Of a stretch of 32,393 bases of DNA, positions 16,323 through 23,222 are shown in pieces; position 1 is the first letter of the stretch, and the number at the start of each line of letters is the position of its first letter. Location of the stretch: NCBI GenBank assembly GCA_002710725.1, contig PAKT01000043.1, positions 1 through 32,393 on the forward strand, in the 5' to 3' direction. The notes beneath the pieces are model-generated. The model made no database searches. It was not told where the DNA came from and saw only the letters and a list, made by a program, of their open reading frames with translations. Made by a program: the position numbers and the translations under genes. Origin of the DNA: Spongiibacteraceae bacterium (GTDB lineage Bacteria; Pseudomonadota; Gammaproteobacteria; Pseudomonadales; Spongiibacteraceae).

Positions 16323-17180
16323 ATGTCTGAAACGCCTTACGTACTCACCTTCAAATGCCCCGACCAGCTAGGCATACTCGCCCGTGTCTCAAACCTGATG
16401 TACCAGCGCGGCGCTTTTATTACCGAGGTAGCGCAGTATTCAGATCCCTACACCAGCGCGTTTTTCTCCCGCATGGTATTTGACGACCGCAGCCTGACCT
16501 GCGACATGCAGGATTTTGTCGACGAACTCAAGGCGCTGGCCCAAACCCTGAACATGGACTACCGGCTGCGCCCGATATCACAAAAGCCGCGGATACTGCT
16601 GGCGGTGTCAAAAGACGATCACTGCCTGAACGTGCTGCTGACCAAGTGGCGTTCAGGCGCACTGCCCGCCGACATTGTCGGGGTGTTTTCCAATCATCAG
16701 GACTGCAGCGGTCTGGTCGAATGGTACGGCATTCCCTTCCATCATCTGCCGGTAACGCCCGAGACAAAGCCGGAGCAGGAAGCAAAAATTGTCGAGCTGA
16801 TGGAAAGAGAAAATGTGGAGCTCTTAGTGCTGGCCCGCTACATGCAAATACTGTCAGACGACTTGTGCGCCAAGCTCGAAGGCCGTGCCATCAATATTCA
16901 CCACTCCTTTCTGCCCAGCTTCAAAGGTGCCCGTCCTTACCATCAGGCCCACAGCCGGGGCGTGAAAGTGGTGGGCGCCACTGCGCACTACGTTACGGCC
17001 AAACTGGATGAAGGGCCCATCATCGTTCAGGAGGTGAAGCCGGTTAACCACACCTTTACCATCGAGCAGCTCGTCCATCTTGGGCACGACATTGAAGCAA
17101 CCGCGCTGTCGCATGCGGTTCGTTTGCACTGTGAAGAGCGGATTGTTTTGAATGGTGATAAGACGGTTATTCTTCAGTAG
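16323..17180 (+). CDS. purU: Formyltetrahydrofolate deformylase PurU
   Basis: This 285-residue cytosolic enzyme hydrolyses 10-formyl-tetrahydrofolate to formate and tetrahydrofolate, balancing one-carbon units and supplying formate for PurT. The N-terminal ACT domain (about 5-85) begins LTFKCPDQLGILARVSN. The C-terminal formyltransferase-like hydrolase domain starts at RILLAVSKDDHCLNVLL. It holds INIHHSFLPSFKGARPY with the catalytic Asn/His and HYVTAKLDEGPII with the catalytic Asp. Length and order match the family exactly. It follows the kinase by 49 bases, with a small hairpin between. Methionine and glycine regulate the E. coli enzyme through the ACT domain (family knowledge). The GC-rich region ends with this gene; DNA to the right is AT-rich. 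Confidence 0.96.
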   Translation: MSETPYVLTFKCPDQLGILARVSNLMYQRGAFITEVAQYSDPYTSAFFSRMVFDDRSLTCDMQDFVDELKALAQTLNMDYRLRPISQKPRILLAVSKDDHCLNVLLTKWRSGALPADIVGVFSNHQDCSGLVEWYGIPFHHLPVTPETKPEQEAKIVELMERENVELLVLARYMQILSDDLCAKLEGRAINIHHSFLPSFKGARPYHQAHSRGVKVVGATAHYVTAKLDEGPIIVQEVKPVNHTFTIEQLVHLGHDIEATALSHAVRLHCEERIVLNGDKTVILQ

Positions 17181-17293
17181 CAAAGCATTTGGTAATTGTT
17201 CGTTCCTGAATGCTGGGTTGCAAATAGTCGAACTGTGCTGGAGGGTGGGCTTGCGGGTAATTCCATTAAGCAGGCCGCCCGCTAATAATTATC

Positions 17294-17312
17294 ATGAGGC
17301 CGAAGGCCTCAT
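17294..17312 (+). other. Perfect hairpin before the first BLUF gene
   Basis: ATGAGGCC-GAA-GGCCTCAT is an 8-base perfect stem with a 3-base loop, 113 bases after purU and 20 bases before the BLUF start. No T-run follows. It may stop transcription from purU weakly or act as a 5' leader structure of the BLUF mRNA. An ATG in its left arm is in frame with the BLUF gene, but initiation there is unlikely because the stem would mask it. Confidence 0.45.
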
Positions 17313-17332
17313 CAACAGGCTTTAATAGTCAT

Positions 17333-17737
17333 ATGAAAGAACTCATACAAATCATATATATAAGCTCATCAAAAGAACTTTTAGATGAAGATCAACTTTG
17401 TGAGCTTTCTTCTTCTTTCAGTAGAAACAATGAAGAACATGGAATTACTGGCTTGCTTTTATATAAAGATGGCAGTTTTATGCAAGTTATTGAAGGTGAA
17501 AAGCTAAACATCGAGCAACTGTATTTCAATATTGAAAAAGACACCAGGCATTCGGGCGTGGTGCAGCTTATTAAAGAATCAATTGCTCAGCGTCAATTCC
17601 CTGAGTGGTCAATGGCAGTCAAACATATACCACCAGAAAAAAACCCGGAATTCTCTGATTTTTTTGTTTCAAACAATGCTAACGCCACTTTAGGTCATAT
17701 GGCTAAAACTCTTCTGAAGAGTTTTAAAAACGTATGA
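17333..17737 (+). CDS. Short BLUF blue-light photoreceptor (first copy)
   Basis: This 134-residue protein is little more than a BLUF domain (about 2-97), which binds FAD and senses blue light. All key residues are at the spacing seen in cyanobacterial PixD: Y9 (IIYISS), N33 (NNEEHGITGLLLY), Q51 (FMQVIEG), W92 and M94 (EWSMAV). It should therefore be photoactive. About 35 C-terminal residues form the helical cap typical of short BLUF proteins, which signal by protein contact and have no output domain of their own. I chose the ATG at 17333 because the BLUF strand starts at once; an in-frame ATG at 17294 lies inside a hairpin. Its DNA is markedly AT-rich compared with purU, suggesting transfer. 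A second BLUF gene lies 1.7 kb downstream. Confidence 0.92.
   Translation: MKELIQIIYISSSKELLDEDQLCELSSSFSRNNEEHGITGLLLYKDGSFMQVIEGEKLNIEQLYFNIEKDTRHSGVVQLIKESIAQRQFPEWSMAVKHIPPEKNPEFSDFFVSNNANATLGHMAKTLLKSFKNV
17705..17725 (+). terminator. Perfect inverted repeat at the end of the BLUF gene (possible terminator)
   Basis: AAAACTCTTC and GAAGAGTTTT are perfect 10-base inverted arms around one T. They overlap the last codons of the gene and are followed by TAAAAACG. A hairpin with a 3-base loop would end in a T-rich arm (GTTTT), so a weak, possibly bidirectional, terminator is possible. The repeat could instead be coincidental in AT-rich coding DNA. Confidence 0.4.
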
Positions 17738-17834
17738 AAAGTACCATTAGCCGGGCCGGTCTGCGATAAAACTAATAAAAAAATCGAACCGAAAGTAAAT
17801 CCCTGAGAATGAGCCGAACGATAAGGAGACTGCT

Positions 17835-18005
17835 ATGAGCATGCAAAACAATAACGAAGTTGTGATTAAAGATATAAAAATGCCTTTTATGTCTATGGTC
17901 GTTTTTATGGTCAAGTGGGTGATCGCGTCAATCCCCGCTATGCTAATCCTGTCTGTCATTGCCGGTATTTTTGCTACAGTTTTCGGTACCTTGGTGTCAC
18001 CCTAG
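17835..18005 (+). CDS. Small membrane protein, 56 residues
   Basis: This short gene has a near-perfect ribosome site: AAGGAG (17823-17828) six bases before the ATG. It encodes a 56-residue protein. A short polar N-terminus (MSMQNNNEVVIKDIK) is followed by a hydrophobic stretch from about residue 17 to the end, with one Lys (K27). The stretch could form one long or two short membrane helices (MPFMSMVVFMV and SIPAMLILSVIAGIFATVF). I do not know its function, though the pattern resembles small conserved gammaproteobacterial membrane proteins. It lies 97 bases after the first BLUF gene, on the same strand, and could be on its transcript. A minus-strand open frame across it is a shadow. The start is well supported; the role is unknown. 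Confidence 0.8.
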   Translation: MSMQNNNEVVIKDIKMPFMSMVVFMVKWVIASIPAMLILSVIAGIFATVFGTLVSP

Positions 18006-18268
18006 TACGAAGGGAGCAGGAGTCGGAGGAATAACAAATCCACCAAGGTCCCTGTTTGTGAGTTACATCCCCTCCGCCTCGTCCCCTTTCGGCTAAACTC
18101 GTTTTCGATTACTTTCAACTGATTGAGTAATGAGGCTGATAATAACCATAAGATCTAAGAGTCGGCGCATTTCACCTGCCGGTCAGTGACCGAAGCCGCT
18201 TGCTATGCCTGCCGGCACTTCAGTGCGCTCGTTAATGAATCTGAACCGATAACATAGGAATAATAAGA

Positions 18269-19117
18269 ATGAATAAAATGCATGCGGTCCGCTCGCTCAT
18301 GGCAGGAGCCCTGTTTTCGCTCTGCAGCCTTTTTCCCAGCACAGCGCTGTCGCAGGATGCTGAGCCAGCGTTTGCCTCGGGTACCTTTCATTTCTTCGAT
18401 ATTATTGTGCCGCAGTCCAAAGAGGTTATTAAGAAACTGCTGCCGCCTGGCTATACATTGGGGGATGCACCCAATGTCCTGACCAAGGGTGAAAATAATC
18501 ATGTGTTGCTGGTCTCCCTCGGTCAGGTGATCGAAAGCAAAATGTACGACAGCGTGCCTCTTCCCAGCTTTTACGACGTGAAGCTATCCATCCCCTATGT
18601 TAAGGCGCCCGGCATTGCGGGCCTCGTGGTATATGACATTGCCTATTTCTTTGAAAACCCGGCCATGTGCTTCGGTGTGTTCGCCGAGTGCCAGCCATCG
18701 ACGGTCAGTATGTCCTACGGTGACAGCGGCGCTTTCAGTGTCCGGCGACAGCTGCAGGACGCTTTCAGCTCGCCGGTGGTTCAAGGCAGCTACCAGCTTG
18801 ACTCCGAGAACGCCTCCACGGCGCTGACCAAAGCCGTTGATACCTACGTGAACACCCAGCTGATGCTGGGTTCTTCGCCGCTGTCCTGTAACACCATACC
18901 TACCTCGGCTTACCCTTCTTGCCTGGCCCGGGAAGACCGCTTTAGTGAGGCCAGCACGGGGCCGCGTACCTACCGGGTGAACCTTAAGTTGAAATTGGCC
19001 GAATTCGGTTGCCAGGCTGAAGGCCTGCCGGAGGTCCTGGAGGTGAACAATGTGATCGCGCTGGAAGGTATCATGCCCTTTCGGGCCGGCACTCCCCAGA
19101 CTTGCCCCGCAGAATAA
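18269..19117 (+). CDS. Exported protein of unknown function
   Basis: The protein has 282 residues with a clear signal peptide (charged start, hydrophobic core LMAGALFSLCSLFPS, likely cleavage after TALS), so the mature protein should be periplasmic or secreted. The mature part has several cysteines (AMCFGVFAEC, LSCN, PSCLA, GCQA, QTCPAE) that could form disulfides. The segment VIKKLLPPGYTLGDAP followed by a hydrophobic strand and YDVKLSIPYV recalls the acetoacetate-decarboxylase-like fold, but the match is weak and no catalytic lysine can be asserted. AGGA lies ten bases before the ATG. A second in-frame ATG (18278) would still leave a signal peptide. It stands between the small membrane protein and the second BLUF gene. 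Real gene: confident; function: unknown. Confidence 0.85.
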   Translation: MNKMHAVRSLMAGALFSLCSLFPSTALSQDAEPAFASGTFHFFDIIVPQSKEVIKKLLPPGYTLGDAPNVLTKGENNHVLLVSLGQVIESKMYDSVPLPSFYDVKLSIPYVKAPGIAGLVVYDIAYFFENPAMCFGVFAECQPSTVSMSYGDSGAFSVRRQLQDAFSSPVVQGSYQLDSENASTALTKAVDTYVNTQLMLGSSPLSCNTIPTSAYPSCLAREDRFSEASTGPRTYRVNLKLKLAEFGCQAEGLPEVLEVNNVIALEGIMPFRAGTPQTCPAE

Positions 19118-19450
19118 ATCCGGTCGTCTAAACCGACTTAACTGGGCAGTGCCCCCAGACGAACACAAGCGCGTTAAGGGCGGAATCCACTCAGATTTAT
19201 GTTGCGCGAGATTGATCCCCCGCCCCCGGCGACTTATGTCATAGCGGGCACCCCGATTCTTTATAGTTGAGAAGGGGCGCCGGATGATCTGCTTGCGCTG
19301 ATTAATCGTAAAATTAATTTTTTCAATGATGTAGGTCGTGGCTTTATCTTGAGATGCGCGTTGGCAATCAAAGAGCGAGCTTTATAAGCTTTGGCCCTGT
19401 GGCTGCCTGGGCCAACACTATCTCGATATTCGCACAAAGGAATTTGAAAT
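19118..19450. other. Intergenic region without a recognisable gene
   Basis: I see no convincing coding frame in these 333 bases. Just after the exported-protein gene there is a small imperfect hairpin (CTGGG-CAGTG-CCCCCAG, around 19143-19159) without a T-run. The right half is AT-rich and should hold the promoter of the second BLUF gene, but no clear -35/-10 pair stands out. Confidence 0.5.
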
Positions 19451-19906
19451 ATGGGGAATAACAATGACGAGGCTGAACTGATTCAGTGTATATATACTAG
19501 TGCTGAATCAATAAATTTCAGTCGAGATCAATTGTTGTCGCTGCTGGAAAGAGCCAGAGTGGTAAATTCTGGTTTAGGTATAACGGGAATGTTGCTGTAT
19601 GAGGATGGTTCATTCTTTCAGGTTTTGGAGGGGCCTCCGAACGCAGTTCGTTCGCTGTACAAAAAAATAAGCGCCGACAAAAGACATCGCCGCATCACCA
19701 AAATCATTGAGGAGCCGGTAGAACGTCGCTTACTGCCGGATTGGTCGATGGGATATTCATCTGTTACAAGAGAAGAGCTGAAGGAAGTTGACGGCCTCAA
19801 CGACTTCTTTCAAAAGGGAAAGTGCTACGCTGATCTGGATGAGTGTAGGGCAAAGAAGCTTCTTGATGCCTTTAAAGACGGCCGGTGGCGTGCGTCTTTA
19901 GGCTAG
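19451..19906 (+). CDS. Short BLUF blue-light photoreceptor (second copy)
   Basis: The protein has 151 residues: a BLUF domain (about 8-103) plus a C-terminal tail rich in charged residues. Key flavin-site residues are all present at PixD spacing: Y15 (QCIYTSA), N39 (VVNSGLGITGMLLY), Q57 (FFQVLEG), W98 and M100 (DWSMGY). It should bind FAD and respond to blue light. It shares the same layout as the first BLUF protein but is clearly diverged from it, so this is an old duplication or separate acquisition rather than a recent copy. The ATG has AGGA about nine bases upstream. No output domain is present; signalling must go through a partner or regulator. Base composition lies between that of the first BLUF gene and the GC-rich neighbours. 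Confidence 0.92.
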   Translation: MGNNNDEAELIQCIYTSAESINFSRDQLLSLLERARVVNSGLGITGMLLYEDGSFFQVLEGPPNAVRSLYKKISADKRHRRITKIIEEPVERRLLPDWSMGYSSVTREELKEVDGLNDFFQKGKCYADLDECRAKKLLDAFKDGRWRASLG

Positions 19907-20081
19907 GAGCTGGTTATTCCCCAATAATGATTCCGAAGTGTAAAAGCCTTAAAGCCGCATTGGCGGACATTTTTGACTAAATATAGGCCGGTGTTTTGTG
20001 AAGCTGTAAATGGTAGCCTCAGGTCAGATATTGAAGTAGCGCGTGCTACCATGAGCCATCAGTCACCTGGGCGGAGCAAGC

Positions 20082-20849
20082 ATGAGCGAAGGTATCATCA
20101 AGGCGGCGGAAGATTTCTGGAACATCCGCGGCGACTTCAAAATCGGCGGTATTCTCAATATCGGCACCCAATGTTCGCTGGTGCGTTTGCATAACGACCG
20201 CTTTGTGCTGCTCGACGCCTATGCCTTGAGCGGTGAGATCAAGGCGGCCGTTGATGAGGCGACGGATAATGGCGCGTTGCTGGACGCGATTATCAATCTC
20301 CATCCCTTTCATACGGTGCACGTGGAAGCGGCCCACGCCATGTACCCTCAGGCAAAGCTTTTTGGTACCCGTCGGCATGTGGAGAAGTTTCCCAATCTGC
20401 CGTGGCAGAGCATGCTGGTCGAGTCTGCGGAGTTTGCGGCCGCTTACGCCGAAGACTTCTCCTTTACTGTCCCCGGTGGTGTCGATTTCATCTCCAGTAA
20501 CGAGAACCTGCATTTTTCCTCGGTGCTTGCTTATCACAAGGCATCCAGAACGATACATGTGGATGACACCTTGATGTACCTGCCCTTGCCGGGGCTGATC
20601 GGCAAGCTGCGATCGCCTAAGCTGTCATTTCACCCGACACTATTCCTTACCCTTGAGGCGCGCAGCGGGGCGGCGGCTGAGTTTCGGGCCTGGGCGCAGC
20701 AGCTGGCGACGAGCTGGGCTGAGGCAGAAAACCTGTGTGCGGCGCACTCTGCGACTATTGTGCAGAGTAACGACCTGTCGCGGCAGATTCTGGATGCGTT
20801 GGGCCGCGTTGAAAAGTTTCTCCGTAAACACGAGAAGAAGTTTGGCTGA
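20082..20849 (+). CDS. Metallo-beta-lactamase-fold-like protein, degenerate metal motif
   Basis: The protein has 255 residues, probably cytosolic. The opening pattern (strands GGILNIGTQCSLVRL and FVLLDAY, then INLHPFHTVHVEAAHAMYP and KLFGTRRHVEKFP) is like the N-terminal half of the MBL fold. The usual HxHxDH metal motif reads HPFHTVHVE here, and IHVDDTLMYL may supply the later Asp. It resembles MBL-like families with degraded metal sites (DUF4336-like), but I cannot fix the family. An 'HGGAGC'-like weak ribosome site (GGCGGAG) precedes the ATG. Only three bases separate its stop from the deacetylase-family gene, so the two are almost certainly one operon. Function unknown. Confidence 0.8.
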   Translation: MSEGIIKAAEDFWNIRGDFKIGGILNIGTQCSLVRLHNDRFVLLDAYALSGEIKAAVDEATDNGALLDAIINLHPFHTVHVEAAHAMYPQAKLFGTRRHVEKFPNLPWQSMLVESAEFAAAYAEDFSFTVPGGVDFISSNENLHFSSVLAYHKASRTIHVDDTLMYLPLPGLIGKLRSPKLSFHPTLFLTLEARSGAAAEFRAWAQQLATSWAEAENLCAAHSATIVQSNDLSRQILDALGRVEKFLRKHEKKFG

Positions 20850-20852
20850 GTC

Positions 20853-21752
20853 GTGATTCCGCTGATTTTTGATCCGATCTACAGCCAGCTGGACTTGCCC
20901 GCGCGACACCGCTTTCCTATTGATAAATATCGCACCCTGCGGGATCTGCTGCTAAGTCTTGGGGCTGCGCCAACACAGTTTCTGCGGCCCAAGGCTTTGC
21001 GGCCTGAAACTCTCGAAGGGACCTTGTGTGCCGATTACATTGGGCGTTTTGTCCGCGGTGAGCTGGATCGGCAGGCCATGCGCCGCATTGGTTTCCCCTG
21101 GTCCGAGCAGCTGGTCAAGCGAACGTTTACGGCGGTGGGCGGAACCATCCTCGCGGGTGTGTTGTCGCTGGAGCGCGGGCAGGCGATTAATCTGACCGGC
21201 GGTTATCACCACGCCTTTTATGACTACGGTGCCGGTTTCTGTATCGTGAACGACTTGTACCTGTCGGCCCTCAATCTGATTCAGAACCACGGCGTCGAGC
21301 GCGTTCTGATTTTTGATTGTGACGTGCATCAGGGAGACGGCACCGCCAGTCTGGCAAGCGCGCGGGACGATGTTTTTACGGTTTCCATACACGGTGAAAA
21401 AAATTTCCCCTTTCGCAAGCAGCAGTCGGATCTGGATGTGGCCCTGCCGCAGGGTGCGGGTGATGATGTCTATCTCTGCGCTGTCGAAGCGGCTTTGGAA
21501 AAGGCCTTGTCTGCCTTCAGGCCTGATGCCGTGATCTATGACGCCGGGGCCGATGTACATGCAGACGATGACCTCGGCCATTTCGAGCTCAGCACACAGG
21601 GCGTTTATCAGCGCGACCAGTTGGTGCTTGAGCGCTGCTCGTCACTGGACCTGCCGGTGTCGGCGGTAATCGGCGGCGGTTACCAGCGCGATATGGCGGC
21701 CTTGAGCGATGTGCACCTGCAGCTGTTTCGTGCCGCCGGCGTGGTGGGCTGA
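20853..21752 (+). CDS. Histone-deacetylase-family amidohydrolase
   Basis: This 299-residue zinc hydrolase belongs to the HDAC/acetoin-utilisation/acetylpolyamine amidohydrolase superfamily. The catalytic His pair H119-H120 (TGGYHHAFYD), zinc ligands D157 and H159 (FDCDVHQGDGT), the third zinc ligand D239 (GADVHADDDLG) and catalytic Y277 (GGGYQRD) are all in place, so it should be an active deacetylase. Bacterial members remove acetyl groups from small amines or proteins; the substrate here is unknown. The start is GTG at 20853, three bases after the MBL-like gene; the family N-terminus (LIFDPIYSQ) begins immediately. The gene is followed after 103 bases by a MATE transporter on the same strand. 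Confidence 0.92.
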   Translation: MIPLIFDPIYSQLDLPARHRFPIDKYRTLRDLLLSLGAAPTQFLRPKALRPETLEGTLCADYIGRFVRGELDRQAMRRIGFPWSEQLVKRTFTAVGGTILAGVLSLERGQAINLTGGYHHAFYDYGAGFCIVNDLYLSALNLIQNHGVERVLIFDCDVHQGDGTASLASARDDVFTVSIHGEKNFPFRKQQSDLDVALPQGAGDDVYLCAVEAALEKALSAFRPDAVIYDAGADVHADDDLGHFELSTQGVYQRDQLVLERCSSLDLPVSAVIGGGYQRDMAALSDVHLQLFRAAGVVG

Positions 21753-21855
21753 TCAGCGACGCAGGCTTTGTTGTCGGGCCTGAAACAGCGACTCGAGCCT
21801 CGCGTCCCGGCGAGCACCTCGGTATGATCCTCTCCTTTTAGTTATCGACCAACCC

Positions 21856-23214
21856 ATGACTTCTTCCCGCCGTGAACTCAAAGCCCTGCTGGCGCTCGCC
21901 CTGCCCATTCTCGGTGGGCAGCTGGCGCAGACCGCCAATGGGTTTGTGGATACGGTGATGGCGGGACGGGTCAGCGCTAATGACCTGGCGGCGGTGGCGG
22001 TGGGCGCCAGCGTCTGGGTGCCGCTGTATCTGTTTATGACCGGCGTGTTGATGAGCGTGACACCGATTCTGTCGCGCCATCTGGGCGGTGATCGGCTGGA
22101 GCGCATCAACCCGCTGGCACAGCAGGCCCTGTGGTTGTCGCTGGGCCTGGGTATGCTGGGTTTTCTGGTGCTGCGCAGCATGGGGCCGGTGCTGGTGGTG
22201 ATGGAGGTGGACACCGCTATTCGCCCGCTGGTGGATGACTATCTCAAAGCCCTCAGCTGGGGGATGCCCGGCGCGGCCTTGTGGCTGGCGCTGCGCAGTT
22301 ACACCGAGGCCATGTCGCACACCCGCCCGGTGCTGTGGATCAGCGTGATCGGGCTGGCCGTGAACATTCCCTGCAATTACGTGCTGATCTACGGCGAGTT
22401 CGGTTTTCCTGAAATGGGCGGCGTCGGTTGTGGCTGGGCGACCTCGCTGGTGCTTTGGCTGATGGCTTTGCTGATGGCCGGCTATGTGGCTGTACACCGG
22501 GTTTATCAGGGCGCGCGGCTGCAACTGCGCGAGCGCCATCTGGAGTGGCGCAATCTGTTTTATATGCTGCGCCTCGGTTTGCCGGTGGGGCTGTCGATCT
22601 TTTTTGAAGTAAGCATCTTTTCAGTGATTGCCCTGCTGATCAGTCGCCTCGGTGCCGAGACGGTGGCGGGGCATCAGATTGCCCTGAACTTTACCGCGCT
22701 GATTTTCATGGTGCCTTTGAGTTTTGCACTGGCCACCACCGTGCGCGTGGGAAGGGCCCGGGGGCGGGAGGATCAGGCGGCGCTGCGAGAGGCGATTGGC
22801 ACTTCAATGCGCGTGAGCATCGGTATCGGGCTGTTTGCGTCGATTGCGCTGTTATTGGGTCGCCATCATATCCCCCTGATCTACACCGATAACAGTGGCG
22901 TGCAAAGCCTGGCGGCCTACCTGCTGATTTTTGCGGCGCTGTATCAGGTCTCGGATGCCATTCAGGTTTGGGCCAGTGGCTGCCTGCGCGGTTTTGAAGA
23001 TACCGCTTGGCCGATGGTGCTGACGCTATTGTCGTATTGGGGGTTGGGTTTGCCGCTGGGTTACCTGCTGGGGCTGACCGATCTGCTGGTGCCTGCCATG
23101 GGCCCCGCCGGGTTCTGGATTGGTCTGGTGGCGGGCCTCAGTGGCGCAGCGCTATTACTCGGTGTACGCCTGATCTGGCGTACGCGGCAACCCTTGAGTG
23201 TAAGAGCCCTGTGA
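21856..23214 (+). CDS. MATE-family multidrug/sodium antiporter (NorM-like)
   Basis: This is a 452-residue inner-membrane transporter with about 12 hydrophobic helices in two similar halves. The first helix (ALALPILGGQLAQTANGFVDT) and the loop MAGRVSANDLAAVAVG are typical of the NorM branch. The second half repeats the pattern (LGLPVGLSIFFEVSIFSV, then RLGAETVAGHQIALNF). MATE proteins export cationic drugs and metabolites in exchange for Na+ or H+. The length equals the family norm. The gene ends only eight bases from the converging selO, so the two messages must overlap at their 3' ends. It may share a transcript with the deacetylase gene, but the 103-base gap leaves this open. Confidence 0.93.
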   Translation: MTSSRRELKALLALALPILGGQLAQTANGFVDTVMAGRVSANDLAAVAVGASVWVPLYLFMTGVLMSVTPILSRHLGGDRLERINPLAQQALWLSLGLGMLGFLVLRSMGPVLVVMEVDTAIRPLVDDYLKALSWGMPGAALWLALRSYTEAMSHTRPVLWISVIGLAVNIPCNYVLIYGEFGFPEMGGVGCGWATSLVLWLMALLMAGYVAVHRVYQGARLQLRERHLEWRNLFYMLRLGLPVGLSIFFEVSIFSVIALLISRLGAETVAGHQIALNFTALIFMVPLSFALATTVRVGRARGREDQAALREAIGTSMRVSIGIGLFASIALLLGRHHIPLIYTDNSGVQSLAAYLLIFAALYQVSDAIQVWASGCLRGFEDTAWPMVLTLLSYWGLGLPLGYLLGLTDLLVPAMGPAGFWIGLVAGLSGAALLLGVRLIWRTRQPLSVRAL

Positions 23215-23222
23215 TACGCGAA

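Noticed and set aside
17747-17959. Minus-strand 70-residue open frame with hydrophobic content
   Set aside because: It lies antisense to the 56-residue membrane protein, which has an excellent ribosome site. Hydrophobicity on the opposite strand is a side effect of the sequence.
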